Assembly (NCBI GenBank): GCA_019137255.1 | Contig: WPDH01000120.1 | Coordinates: 1 to 64,000 of the forward strand | Source of the DNA: Corinectria fuckeliana | Taxonomy: Eukaryota; Ascomycota; Sordariomycetes; Hypocreales; Nectriaceae | DNA: 64,000 nt | Reading direction: 5' to 3' | Program-made: the position numbers and the translations under genes | Shown: piece after piece, positions 33,934 through 46,448 of the stretch | Layout: the number at the start of each line of letters is the position of its first letter | Position numbering within the stretch: the stretch's first letter is position 1 | The notes under the pieces: model-generated | What the model was told of the DNA's origin: nothing | Seen by the model: the letters and a program-made list of their open reading frames with translations, nothing else | The model's database searches: none

Positions 33934-36900
33934 CGTGTCTTGTTTGCTCCCGCAGCCTTGCGATCGACACTCGTTGAGTTGCAGGCTGATGAATCGATGT
34001 ATGCGGGATGAGTTGGTTGGCGAGCTGGGTGAGTCGCCTTTGTTGATTTTGGGGGGGGGGAGTGGCAGCTAGCAGCTGAAACAGGAGAAGTAAGGAAATC
34101 CAATACGGGTCACGGGCTCGCGTCCAAGGCAGGAAGAGAGCTACGTGAAGCACACACGCGCGGACTCAAGCAGCTTTTTCGCAACGCGAGAAATGAGGCA
34201 CCAGCCTCGAAAGAACGGTGATAGTTGGGGGAAGAAGGTGAGGAGGAAGTAGAGGAGAATGGATCAAAATCAGGAGCGACAGGGCCGGTGGTTTTCTGAA
34301 ATGTTTTTGATGAGAGGACGGATCGTCTTTTCGCTACACGGGTCAAGGGCCACACAGGCTGCATACAGCTGGGTGCTGGGGGGCTTAGGAATAGGGGACC
34401 GGCCGACGCGCTAAGCCTGCTGAGCCACTCCACAGTGTTTGGGGAGGGCCCCATCCCTGTTCCACCCGCGCAGAGACACGATGTACTATACTAGGGGAGC
34501 CACCTGCACCTATCGTATATCGTACTGTGCCACGGGTATGGAGTTACCTGCTGTGTGATATAAAACGCGTGTCTGGGTAGGTCCTTACTACCAAGCCTTC
34601 GTCGTTACCCCCGAATCCAGCGGGCTCCAGGCGGGCTTTCAGCGGGCTCCAGCGTGTAGCTGCGCACATCAGCTACGTCAGTCTGCCCAATCGTAGCCGC
34701 CTTGGCTGGAAGCTGGCCCCCCCCCGAAAATAAGCCATCAGCCACCTGGCGGCACGGCGAATGGAGAAAGCCCGGGGAAGGGAGGCCCCCCTCCCCCCTT
34801 GCTCCTTGCATTTATTTGCCATCCATTCATTCGACCATGCTTGTTGTATGCGTCTCTCTTTGACTGCAGCGCTTTGTCTGCTCTCCCTGCGGAAGTGTCA
34901 CGCTCTCATTCACACTCGCTCGGTGATCATTGGGATGCCCGCCCACCTGCTGCAGGCTGCACACCCGCAAAGCCCCCCCTTCAATTCAATCTTGCAGCTC
35001 CCAGAAACGGATACATGCCCCCCGCAAGCCCTGCAATGCGTTGTAGCTAATTTCCCAGAGGCCGGTTCTTAACAATTACGGACCGTCTGGACGATGATCC
35101 ATCGTCCATAGAATAATACAAGTACCCGCTGGAAAGCCGCGGCGGCTTACGATTCATGCTGCTGAGCCTGAGAGCGCCTCGCGGCAAGACGAGAGCTAGG
35201 TACTAGCGAGCCCTGGGAGCGGGGGAGCCTGAGAGTCAAACCAGCCGCCGCGAGGCTTACCACCAGTCGGATTTAGCTGCCCTAGGCTGAGCGGCTGGAA
35301 TCAAAAGGGTTGCCGGCATCACCGCATGCCCAGCCCAGTTGCTGGCCAACCACTGCAGTTACTGCCCTCCATGGCACAAAACACAAACGCTCACCGCGAA
35401 TCTCAGTGCCATCGGTGCCTTGCTGCTCGAGAGGCAAATTCCACAATTCCACAATTCCGCTTGTGCAGGAAGTTGGAACTGGATCCACCTCTCACTTCAG
35501 AAGAATCTTCTGCCATTAACATTACCTACCTACCTAATGTCCCAAAAATAGTAAGATTGCCTGGGATCCATGAGGCAACCAAGCAACTAGCACTGGGTCG
35601 TGGGTGCCCCGCTGCGGCTGGTGCCAGTGCGGTACGTGCTGAGTATGTACTATAGTGAGGCGCAGGCGCGCTAACTGAAAACTGAAAGGCCAACTCGCTT
35701 CTTCGGCTGGCTGAGCTTGTGCTTAGAACCGGTCGCGGCGATCAGCTTACTGCGTGGTATGCATAAAGGTACAGTAGGCTGGGCTTCTTCATCATATCGC
35801 TGTTCACTGAGTAAGCAATAGGCCTACTCTGGCGGCATGCCAGTTGAACGCTCACCGATCTTACTGCGGGTGGCTTGGCTGCTCAAGAGCTCAGGGTTAG
35901 GAGGCTGGAGTTGGAAAGGCTGGAAGCAGGGGGGTCAATGTTCGCCGGCACTGAGCGTCTCCGCCTCACGTCAGCATGCGCATACATAGCAACACATTCT
36001 CCATCCCCCTTTCATGGCCGTTGATCGGTGCCAAGACGTCGACGGTTGAACAGAGGCAGCGGCCGAACTGCCGCCGGCTCTTCTGTTGATCTCACTTAAG
36101 GTCTGAACGTTGCCGCTTGGTGCTCTCAGGCTGCGGGGATGAGTGACCAGTTACTCTATGTGAGGCTCACCCTGTGGATACAACCTCTCCTTGCCAGTTT
36201 CCACCATATGAACCAGCTACCACCACACCAACACCAACACCAAATAGTACGCTCATCCTCCTGAGCCCCGAAGTGTTGTGCCATCGGAACGAGGAGCTTT
36301 CTGCCTAGAGAGCTTCTGAGCTGGTTGTGATGTTGTCAAGGTGTTTCCCCGTCCAGACTCAAAAGGGCGCCGCTCGGTTCTGTTCAGCTCCCGAGACATG
36401 TTTACGATGACTGTGTCTTGCTGAGGTATGGTCGGTTCACTGGGCTATGAGATTCTTATCTGATGGGTGACACTCCACGATGGGTCTCGATCCTGAGTGT
36501 AGTGAGTCAAAAACTTAACTGTTCTACGTAGTATCCTGGTATGGAGGCCTCGAAGTTACACCAGCTGCGAGAATGTAGATGGTTAATGGCTCACCAGTAG
36601 CTGATATGCCCTCGGTGCGCCTTGGCTCCTCTCTACTTCGTACGAGTGTTCATACAAGTGTGGGGTTTGGGTTACCTTCTGTCGCGGCTTCATACTGGTT
36701 GGCTAGGATGGACGAGGTACGCTTCTACATAGTAGGTCCCGGGATGCGTCGCCGAGATTTCCAAACTTGTTCTGGTTTCCCACATGGCATACCCGTAAGA
36801 ACGCCACTTTCTGCAGTCATACACATTGCTCGTGAGCCGGGCTATAACATCGCCTGGGAGACCAAACAGCCTTTTGGTGCTGGTGAGAGCGTTTCAACTG

Positions 36901-39096
36901 GGAAGTATGGCGGCTCGGCTGTTCAGCCGGGTCGATCGAAACAAGATACCCGCTGAGCTCTCCCCTCATAATTATTAGTCACCTTATCACCTCCAGCTTC
37001 TGTTATTGTCAGGGAAGAAGTTGAATGCCCGGGATGTGGTTCCGTTACCCTGTTGAGAAGCAGAGTCTCGAATGATGGCTGGAAAGTAACGCGCGAGCGA
37101 CTTTTGATTGGCGTTTGAGAGAGCCATGCCCCGCAAGCCAACCGAGAATACCCCTGGATTCTGACAAGGCCAAAGATCTGCAAGCTACCGCTCTGACTGT
37201 TTCGGGTGAGGGAGAGAAAGGCCCGGAATCTCCAGTCTTTGTCCCAAGCTGCTGCTTTACGAGCCCGTTGTTGTTGGCGCTGCTCGCGGTCGTGATACTT
37301 CGAAGCGGGACATTGCAGTTGTGTTGTCCTGACCTGGAGATACCCGACGCCAGCAGTCAGATGGAGTCCAGATATAACGACTAGGAAGATTGTGGGAAAG
37401 CTGCAGCGTCAAGCTTTGATTCGCTGTGGATGTAAATTAACAAATCAAAGAGAAGGCGACGCAATATAGCCCCAGGAGCCACGCAATATGGCCACGACAA
37501 CGACAACGACAACGGTCGCCACAGATAAGTTGGTCATCATCATCATCACCGCTTTCACAATGTCTGCGCCGTCATCGCCAGTCACTTCTAGGGTGACGGC
37601 ATGCCCCTTCGAGGTCGGGGCGAAGCAATGGAGGCATGCGAGATTATCGGCCCGGAGCACACGAGGGAACAATGAGCTATCCTGCAACGCCCGCCCGCGT
37701 TTGGAATGCAAACTCGTGCCACCAGCGCCTGAAAACCCATCCATCCAGATCCTTGCACAGTGCTTGGTGCTTGGTGTGGGTGGTGGCCTCGGATGGCCCT
37801 TGGTGGATGCGCCTTGGTAAGCCCTGGTGCTGGCAGAGAGACCCATTAATTGGGGAGAGAGCCACAGATTAGTGGCGACACTGCATCGAAGCCTTGTAAT
37901 TCCTTGTGTTCCTTGTGTTCTTTGTGTACCTGGCCCGGCGTCCTTTGGCTCCCGTCGTTCTCGTGCCTTGCAATTTTCCTCTACGTGACTGGTTCATGAC
38001 ATCTCTCGCACAGCGACATGCCAGGGCACTGCTGCACATCTGCTGCTCGCCGAGGCAATGGATCCCGGCCCGGTACCTGTACGTCCCTGAGCTTGAGACT
38101 GACAGGACATGTCGCTGGGTAAACCTCGTGTTCCTGCAGCCGCCGTCACCTGGAGCTACATGTACTTCGTAGGCCATGGCGACCATGCGACGACTGAGCC
38201 GGTTCTTCGTTTGGAGATGTGCCGAGCATTACTAGTACAGTATGTACGAAGTACGTACTGATTAGTTACCGTGTTCTATCTAGCACCACCTCAGGGTTCC
38301 ATCAAGTGTACAGTGTCAGCCCAGGAAATACAGGGGCATTCCACACATAGTGGTGGGCATTGTCCCGGGGTCGTTTCGGGGCGCCTTCCTTCTTCTAGTG
38401 GCCTCGTAGTGAACTGGTGGCGGCCCGCTAGGACGCGAATCAGGGGAGTAGACGCCATGACACACTGTGCGTAATATTGGCGGCCGTTAAATTGTTTCGC
38501 TAGCCTCAAAGGGGCCCTAGTGTCGGGTCCCCCTGTCGCACCTGCTCCATGTCCTTGAGCGCCTGCCCAGTCGCGGGCCTGCTGCTGTCGCCCTCTTGAC
38601 CCTCTCCTCTCGCTCCTTCATCCTTCCTCCGCCCAACGAGCGCATCTACGAAATCATCGACCCTTCAATCCCTCTCGACTTGCAGCGAACGCCTCGGTAT
38701 TTCCGCCTCTGATTCGCCTTGCCTATCTCAGTCGCCTTGGTCGATGATGTCTCGTTCTTTCAACTCCTAAGAGCCCTCTTTTTTATCCTCCTTCCTTTGA
38801 GCAAGTCTCTGATTCCACTCGTTATTCCCCCCTCGTCTCGCAAACCCATCTCACTTCCTCGCCGAATCCGCTCCCTCGAGCGCGCAACGACTGTCTACTT
38901 TATTCGGCCGCGAAGTCCTCGACGACCTTTCAATCTCTTATTTCATTTTATATATCTTTCGAATATCACTCTCCACATCATTATCGACAATATCTAGCAA
39001 CCGCCAAGCTCAGCCAGGAGTGATCATCTCAAGTGATCGACATTGGCGACTCTCTTAACGATTCCATCCCCACCGCGTGCCACCGTTGTCAGAACC
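33934..39096. other. 5.2-kb stretch between divergent chitin synthase and OPY2 genes
   Basis: The shared upstream region of two genes transcribed away from each other, both acting at the cell surface. The left 0.5 kb is the chitin synthase leader and promoter; the right 0.5 kb is a pyrimidine-rich OPY2 leader. The middle has no recognisable gene. Frames such as 36579-36956 and 37445-37846 lack domains, and an ACAACG repeat lies at about 37493-37516. Large upstream regions are common for tightly regulated wall genes in fungi, but noncoding transcripts cannot be excluded. Confidence 0.5.
38583..39096 (+). promoter_or_regulatory. Pyrimidine-rich leader upstream of OPY2
   Basis: Roughly 500 bases with long C/T runs end at the OPY2 start. 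This pattern marks core promoters and 5' untranslated regions in filamentous ascomycetes. No TATA box is evident, and the exact transcription start cannot be placed. Confidence 0.45.
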
Positions 39097-40467
39097 ATGG
39101 AGGAAACAACACCGTACCTTGTTGTGAGGGACCTCGATGAGCTGAGCCGAGGTAAATCAACCAGAGCATCCCTTCTGGCCGCGAACTTCACTAACCTAAG
39201 CTGTTTAGTGATGCATCTGGTTTCTCGAAGTGCCAACTGCGTAAAGTGCGACGACACCACCGAACTCGAATGCCCCAAGTGCAAAGACGGCGAGAGCTGC
39301 CAATTTACGGTTCCCGTTAACTGTACACAATGCGCAAAGTCCGTCTGCATCTCAGACGATCCGTCTGATTCTGGCAAAGGTAGCAGCGGTCCTAGTGTCG
39401 GTGGTATCGTCGGCGGCGTCCTCGGTGGCCTCGTCGCCATCGCCGTGGCCACGTACCTGGTCTGGAGATTCTGTATCAAGCCTCAGAGATCACAGGGATC
39501 TCAGTCTGCTTACGAGCAAGACTCGGAGCCCACCCAAGGCTCCGAGAAAGACGCCGCTTCCAGGAGGACCCGTCCTCCGTCAACACACACCGTCCACTCT
39601 ATCGCGTCGACCGTTCTTACCCGAGCTTCCAACATCATCCAGATCGCCTACATCCCTGGCGTCACAAACCGAGCGACCCCGAACTCTCCTTCTGTCCCCG
39701 TCCCCCCTGTACCGCCGATTCCCATGCAACACGCTGCCGAGGGCCGGAATGGCCCAGCAGGCGACGAACAGCACTTCTTTGTCCCCGGCGATCTCCGAGA
39801 CTCAACCTACTCCGGCCTGTCTGGCTACTCTGACCGAACCTCGTACGCCCGTACCTCATACGCACCCCGATCCAGCGTCGCTTCAACCATCTATGGCAAG
39901 CAGGCCCAGGTCCTAGCCCCTGCCCAGACAGGAATGCGTGCAAAGCCTACCGTTGTCAGCGTTAAGTCCACTGGGAACAACAGTTTGGAAGTCAACGCAC
40001 CTCCAGTCCCGGCGATTGATTTCCAGAAGTTTGGTTCAGGGCGACCCAAGAGCGGAGCGAGTGCCTTCAGCGTTGGCTCAACCTTCCTCAACAGTGCCAA
40101 TACTGCCACGCAGGCTCGTGCCCAGGTTGTAAAGGTTGGAGGGCTGAAGAAGATCGATATCGGCGCCAAGTCTGACTCCGACTCGTCGACCCTCTCGTTG
40201 CCAGCTACGTCACGACCTACCACGCCAAGCGGAAACCCAACCCGAGACTCTAGTGCCATCACCATTATTGAGGATTCCCCCTCATCAGACCAAGGGCCAT
40301 TCTCAGACCCGCCTGAGAGGTCAACCCCACAGAAGCCGACTGCGCCTAGCTTGGGAGCAGTGATTGAGGACTCTGCTGGCGAGACGGACCGGGCATCTGA
40401 GCGAGTGGGCTCTTCTCAGCGACGAGACAGCAGCCCGTTCGGAGACCAACATGCTACTAAAGAGTGA
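39097..40467 (+). CDS. OPY2: Opy2-like membrane anchor of the HOG/MAPK pathway
   Basis: Two exons (39097-39151 and 39209-40467; 57-nt intron with a CTAAC branch site) give 437 residues. Opy2 is a single-pass plasma-membrane protein that recruits the Ste50-Ste11 module in the osmotic-stress and filamentation pathways. The extracellular N-terminus carries the diagnostic eight-cysteine block: CVKC, CPKC, a single Cys in GESC, CTQC and a last Cys in KSVC. One transmembrane helix follows (about 82-108, GGIVGGVLGGLVAIAVATYLVW). The long cytosolic tail is rich in Ser, Pro and Thr, with many possible phosphorylation sites and short proline-rich stretches, as in the family. The intron length is a multiple of three and contains no stop in frame, so an unspliced form would also be read through. 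The start codon is the least certain part of the model. Confidence 0.85.
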   Translation: MEETTPYLVVRDLDELSRGKSTRASLLAANFTNLSCLVMHLVSRSANCVKCDDTTELECPKCKDGESCQFTVPVNCTQCAKSVCISDDPSDSGKGSSGPSVGGIVGGVLGGLVAIAVATYLVWRFCIKPQRSQGSQSAYEQDSEPTQGSEKDAASRRTRPPSTHTVHSIASTVLTRASNIIQIAYIPGVTNRATPNSPSVPVPPVPPIPMQHAAEGRNGPAGDEQHFFVPGDLRDSTYSGLSGYSDRTSYARTSYAPRSSVASTIYGKQAQVLAPAQTGMRAKPTVVSVKSTGNNSLEVNAPPVPAIDFQKFGSGRPKSGASAFSVGSTFLNSANTATQARAQVVKVGGLKKIDIGAKSDSDSSTLSLPATSRPTTPSGNPTRDSSAITIIEDSPSSDQGPFSDPPERSTPQKPTAPSLGAVIEDSAGETDRASERVGSSQRRDSSPFGDQHATKE

Positions 40468-43077
40468 AGCGGTCGCTACGGTCATATATATCTGAGCACT
40501 ATTTGATCATGTCATGAGTTTACCCGCCTCTGGGGCCTAACATGCCCCAGTGCCGGACTGCTTTCTTTCTTCCCTTTCTCAACATTTTACTTGGATGGAC
40601 GACCCGACTCAAGTCGGGATGAGGTGTTTTATATATTTTTTGAACAATCAGCGGCGAGGATTCTTTGGATATGACAATGGCGTCTCGGACAAGCACGGCG
40701 GGATACGGCACGAAGGACGGCGGGATGTTAGCCAGTTGGTTCCTCATCTATAAGTCAACTGAATACAGATGATCTTCATGCGGTCGTTGGGCTCTTGCGC
40801 TGTGAAGCATTCCGATGTATTCCAAAGAATTGACATGTTTTGAACATGATGAGTTTGCGATGGTAGTTCAACATTGTAGAGGTCATCCCAACAGAGATGT
40901 GCTTGGCAATGGCAATACAGAGCTTGAGGGACTGAGGGAACGTCATAACCATGGTAACTTTATTGACCACGACTCTATCTACCCTGTTAGCATTGTCTCG
41001 GTTAACAACTCGATACTACTTTTTACGTTGGACGATTCGCTTCAGTCGTCTAGGTCGGAGACTACAGCGATGTTGTCGACCTTGGACTCGGGGAATTATT
41101 CAATTCACATTCACACCGCAGACAAAAGAGCAACGTTTACGAACGTGAGACCGACATGACAAGAACATCTGCGCCTTGGCACGGGGGTTTCCGAGGCTAG
41201 AGCTTGTCGTCCAGTTGGCTGGGCTGGGCTGGTGAAACATGGTAAGCGGGACAGGACGTTGGGGATGGGGCCATGAGCGTGAATGGGTGGCGCGGTGGTG
41301 AAACGGTTCAACTTGGGGTTGGAGTCGTTTGCCTTGAGGCATCTAGGTTAAGTAGACTACTAGATAGTATCTACTAGATAGTACTAGGTAGGTTTGGTAG
41401 TTCCCGCCCCGAGGTCAAAGTCGGATTCCACGTCGTCGTCATGCTCAGATCCAGAGTCGAGGTCTATCGAGGTAGGAGGCAACTTGAGTCGAGTAAACCA
41501 GAAGCAGAGAGGAGTCCCCTGTACCATGGCGGGCATTCCCACGGATCTGCTGGTACCACGGGGCACGCCAGCGATCGTCGTCCTTTACCGCCGGTGAAGC
41601 CTGTCGCCCGGATACCTGCCGATGTACGTACGTAGGCCTACGGAGTACTGACCGGGCATGCAGTCCGGGGGGGGGAGCTGGAGAAAGGTTCCGTGATGCC
41701 ACCACCTGAACGGCCATGGGGGTTTCCTCAGTCTACCGAAATCCAGAGACGGTTCAAGTTCGTTCCAGCATGGATCCCATCGCATCCGTTCAAACTTTTC
41801 CGGAACGGACTGCCCCAGCACCCGGGGCCGTTTCCGCCTACTTTGGGTTTCGCTTCCAGTTGGAACCTAGCCAGGCATTCAGTTACCCGACCCTTGCTGG
41901 TACGATGCTGAGAGCGGCCCTTTCTTTGCCCTGGATGATTTTTTCTTTTGGAGGGGGGGGGGTTCTCTGATCTTTGTGCGACCTTCCCCTTTGGCCGCTC
42001 AGTTTATTACTATTCTCTTGAAGAAGGAGAAGAAGAAGTAGATCGGGTAGGTTGGCTTCGAGTCGGTGTGTATATTTGTAAACATCCTTTTCGTCCCTGG
42101 AAATCCTCATCGACCCCGGCCATTACATCACATCACATCCCGTCGGGGCCAAGTAGGCATGAATAGGGCTCTGCCTTCCTCACCCGCGGTACGGAGTACT
42201 CCCCGACGTGACGATAAGTACGAGGCCCTGTCCGTTTGCTAATGTCGCACCCCCGGCGCCCCCAAGCGGCCCCCCGGCATCCACGCTCCCAGCCCCATTC
42301 GCCAGTGCGTTTGGTAGGTTCTTTGCTCCGCTGGCGCCGTCGGGGTTGCTGGGCTAATTGAGGCGTGAACTTCGATTGCGTTCCCGTTCGCGCCTCCGTC
42401 CTGTTAAGCTACATATTAGTAGTTGAGTTGGTTAGTTGACTGACTAATTAATTAATTAATCAATCAATCAGTTAACAAGCAAGCCTCCCCTCTCCCAAAC
42501 GGCCGACCGGCTGTTGATCCGGACCAGCATCGCGGCGGGACCTTGCCAATCGGACTTAAAAGCCGCATAGATACCTACCTAGGCTGGTTCTCCGCCGGTG
42601 GAGCTCCTCGGGTTGTCAGTTTCTCGGCACTTGGAGGGTTCCCGCCGGCTAGGTGCGTGGCTTAACACGCAGCTACCAGCGACTTGATCCATCTCTATTT
42701 ATTTATATATATATGTATGTGTATGTGTGTCTGCAAAGTACACGGTCTCGATAGACGCGTTGAACAAATGGGTAAGGTGTAGTGCTTAGTGCTTAGTAGA
42801 CAGAGATGCTAGGGCTGAACTGAACTTGATGCTAGACAGCCCCCCGTCTTGTTAGCTTGTTTGCCTTCTTCTCGTGCATCTTGTAGTCTATGCGACTCGG
42901 CTATGCACGCCTGCCGCCACCGCTTCCTAGGACGTTGAGAAGCTGTGTTATGTATAGTCAGCAGTAGTACGCCGCCGCAGCTGCCTCGAATTTGTCATAT
43001 GTTACTGACCTGGTCCTAACACTGTTGGTTGATCACTTCTATTTACACGCGGATATTCAGATCACCCGGCCAAGCCC

Positions 43078-43082
<5 letters not shown>

Positions 43083-43129
<47 letters not shown>

Positions 43130-43149
43130 ACAACAACAACAACAACAAG
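43083..43149. repeat. CAG/CAA trinucleotide array
   Basis: About 22 tandem triplets, CAG first, then alternating CAG and CAA, then CAA only. One plus-strand frame (43029-43253) would read it as a run of about 22 glutamines, but no conserved sequence surrounds it and the frame is short, so it is treated as a noncoding microsatellite. Confidence 0.85.
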
Positions 43150-43348
43150 CCATCCGAGATATGCGACGATATCCACAACCTAAAGGCGACGCTCTTCATG
43201 TCTCTACCATGTCTCTAGCCACGCACGCTTGCGCCCCAGAGAACGTTGACTGAGCGCTGGGTCCCTATTGGCTGGGCCTTATGCCATGGGCCGGGACGCG
43301 GCCGGGACGGGGGCCATCGCATCGGCATCGGCATCGACATCGCCGTAT

Positions 43349-43371
43349 GGGGGGGGGGGGGGGGGGGGGGG
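43349..43371. repeat. Run of 23 G residues
   Basis: A homopolymer immediately right of a GGCATC hexamer repeat. On one strand it could form a G-quadruplex; it is also a classic spot for length errors in assembly. Confidence 0.85.
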
Positions 43372-44403
43372 TCTGCTCAGGATGCGGCAGCCCGTGTGTG
43401 CGTTGGCCATTACGACGTAGTATGCCCGTACGTACCCGTTTGCGGTTGCTATCCCGAGGAGGGTGGATGGCCTTTCTACATAGTACGAAATCCATCTCGT
43501 AACTCCAGCAGTGTACTTCGTATACCGGCCATGGTGTTACAGCACATGTCGTTGGCGTGGTGGGACGCATGCTGGCGGGAGTTCTATCGCCAGACTGTCA
43601 GTTTTCCGTTGTCTCTCTACCTGCCTGTCTGTCTGCCTGTCTATCTGGTCTGCACCGCACTTCTTGCTCGGGATTCCTTTTGCGACTAATAGAAGCGGCC
43701 ATGTCCGCTAACTACCTAATTCGCTTAGATAGTCGACGTGCCCCCTCCAGCTCCGGATACGGACAACGCACAGCTGAGATGGTCTACTTCATGGCGTCTT
43801 TCAAAGCACGTCCTTGGGCTGCTGTTATGCTTCACTGCAACCCGAGCGGATTCCGTACTTAACTAGAGATGTATTTTGCAGTTCCCGTTCCCAGCCTCCT
43901 CTCTCGTCCTCTCGCTCCAGCTCCGTCCACTCCGCCTTTTTGTGTTGCTCCATTGCTGAAACCCCCACTCCGACCGCCGGCCGGCCGCCCTACCCTACCA
44001 TACCAACGGAGAGAGCTACTAAGTAGGTAGGTAGGTAGGTACGTAGCTGATTATCTACCTCCTAGGTAGGTAGGAACGGAGTAATCATCGCGTACCAGCA
44101 TCTAGATAAGTCAATCTGTACGAATGCATTGCCAACTCGTACCTCTACGGACTATCTAAGCCACAGCCAATAGGTGCCCCCGAAAGAGAATAGTATTAAA
44201 ATAAAGAAAAAATTAAAAGACATCCCAGCGCCGGAACGTCCGCGGCCTCCCCCCACTGTCCGAGCCAACGGCGCACTCGCGGTGGAGAGTGAGCGTTCTT
44301 GGGGCATAAACCGACCCGAACGAGGGCCGATCCTCCTCTCTATCTGTCCTACATCCATTAGTTTACATAGTAGTATCAGCTCTTAGTAAGAAAGAAAAAG
44401 GAA

Positions 44404-44428
44404 AAAATAAAAATAAAAATAAAAATAA
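44404..44428. repeat. AAAAAT microsatellite
   Basis: Four or five tandem copies of a six-base A-rich unit containing a single T, within a longer A/G-rich stretch. Confidence 0.75.
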
Positions 44429-44862
44429 GAAAGAAAAAGACCGCGGCCGAGAGGACACGGACTGACGCGAGAGCGAGAGAAAGACCGTGCGTACTAAGGT
44501 TAGGGGTACTAGATAGTTCTGTAGTTGCAGTTGCAGATGCAGCTGTCGCATTGACAGCAATAATCGGGCACGTGCTCGCCCTGCGGCTGGCATAGTAATT
44601 AGTAGCACCAGAGATACAGAGACAGGCAGAAGAACAGAGGCGTGGGGTGGATTGAATGGAATGTGGCCATGATGAGATGGGCTGGATGTGAGCAAAGGCG
44701 TGCGCACTGCCACCCTCCCTGTCAAGAGGTCGTCTTTCATTCATTCATTATTTCGTTCTTGCCAAGTACTACCTACCTTACTTGGGCTGTTTCGAAGCTT
44801 GCTCAGTACCATCCTATCCTGTCCTGTCCCGTCCTAGATATGCCTGGCCTCCCAGAATCTCG

Positions 44863-44898
44863 GAACAGAACCCAGAACAGAACCCAGAACAGAACCCC
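44863..44898. repeat. 12-bp tandem triple repeat (GAACAGAACCCA)
   Basis: Three consecutive copies, the last with one change (final A to C). No protein context; minisatellite-like. Confidence 0.85.
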
Positions 44899-46448
44899 CA
44901 GTCCCATCGCTTCTTTAGGCTCCCAAGCCAGGTTCCATGCGCAAACATCCCAGTAAGTTAGTCCCCTTTTCCCTTCTCAATGGACTTCCCTCGCTGTGCC
45001 AGGGGAGGCCCCCCCCCCGGCCTTGTCGACCGCCGGCCTACAGCACCCTAACCTACTTAGGTACCCACGTCCTCCCAAGCCTCCTAGCCTCGTAAGTGCG
45101 GCCGACGTGGACGAGGCTAACTAACGTCCGTAGGGCTTCCATTCCCCTTCCCGTTTAGTGACGCACACCACCTTTGGTCCTTGGGACTGTCGCCCTGACA
45201 TGACACCCTGCCCTCGACAGAAGACGATGCTGGATGCTGGATGCTAGGCGCGTTTCTTTCTCTCAACGTTGTGTGAAGTCATGGTATCGAGTTTGCTTTT
45301 CTGCGAGACTCGCAATGGAAACTCTCCAAAAATTGCCTCAAGTGAAGATAGATACAGTGCGTCTGCCTGCTCCCATTCCCTATTCCAGCTAGGTCCTCGT
45401 CATTCTCTTGCTCCTGCACCTTCTTCACGTCCAGAGTATATCCTCCTCCTCATCCCGTACGGAGTACATGGTGACGACACCCCTGCCGTTCCCCTTCCAT
45501 GTCCTCCTCTGCCTGCCAGGTCCAGCCGTAACGTCGTTACCAACTGAGCCACCCTGGCCCTTGCTCAAGACAAGCCAAGACGCATTGTTCCACCGATCCA
45601 TCCATCCTCCATGCTCAGTAAAATCCCCCACTCCCCCCCCCTCCTCCTCTTCCTTCTCAGGCTTTGTCGACCGTCATGGTCGAGGGTCGAGGGGAGGTCC
45701 GAGTGGGCGCAAAGGGTCCTCCAGGCACAGCCATGATATAAATCAGTCCTTGGCACGACAAACCCGTAAGATCCAACCAGGGCACCGGTATCAAGTATAC
45801 AGTTGTCTTCGTCGTTGAATGTCCAAGATGAAAATAAAAAAGGGACACCCAAAAACCAAACAAGCATGCCCTCTCGTCTCAGGCCATCGCAAAATAGGGA
45901 GTCCGGAGAGATGGGAAAGAAGAAACAGGCACTCGGCTCAAGAGACTCCAGAAACACCCACAACTGCCGCCCTGCCCAGTCCTTTTCGCACTTCGCACTT
46001 GTCCGAGGCGAAGAGAATCCGGGGATACAGTTAACGCCCAGGTCTTGCCCGTAACTTTGCAAAGAAGAATAGTATAAATGTCAAAAAATGATACCTAGCG
46101 CCCCAAGAATATGCCTCTTTTTGTTCGTACGCCATTCGCCGGTGCGGGAACTGGTCTGCTTTCGTTCGTCGTTTGATGCTGCGTCGTCATATCGCCCCTC
46201 GTTGTCAGGCTAATGTGGCCATCTAAATCGCAAGAAAAATAAATCGTCTCTCCGTTCCCTTTCCGGCGTCTCGCCAATCATCTTCAGACTTGACGTCAAG
46301 CCTGTTCCGATGGATGAGGAGTTGCGACAGCCCGACCCCTCATCCGCGGCTCTCATCACCGGCAGTGTCTCCTCTCTTCCCTCTCTTTCTTTCTTTCCAT
46401 AACGCCCCCATATCCTAATGGGGGGGGGTTGCGATGGTGCATGGTTGC

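Larger units (their letters stand above)
40468..46448. other. 6-kb gene-free stretch between OPY2 and the Ras gene
   Basis: No convincing gene. The stretch contains the trinucleotide array at 43083-43149, a 23-G run at 43349-43371 next to GGCATC hexamers, GTAG tetranucleotides near 44024-44046, an AAATA array (44404-44428), a 12-bp triple repeat (44863-44898), and palindromes TACGGAGTAC (42190, 45457). The right end (about 45.8-46.4 kb) is probably the 3' untranslated region of the Ras gene. Confidence 0.5.

Noticed and set aside
39043..39096. Earlier OPY2 start at 39043
   Set aside because: The codon there is TTG, not ATG; the first ATG in frame is 39097.
43083..43149. CRISPR-like or satellite array
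   Set aside because: Triplet repeats without unique spacers; CRISPR arrays are not expected in a eukaryote.
43029..43253. Polyglutamine protein from the CAG/CAA array
   Set aside because: Only 74 codons, with no conserved flanks or splice partners; best read as a microsatellite.
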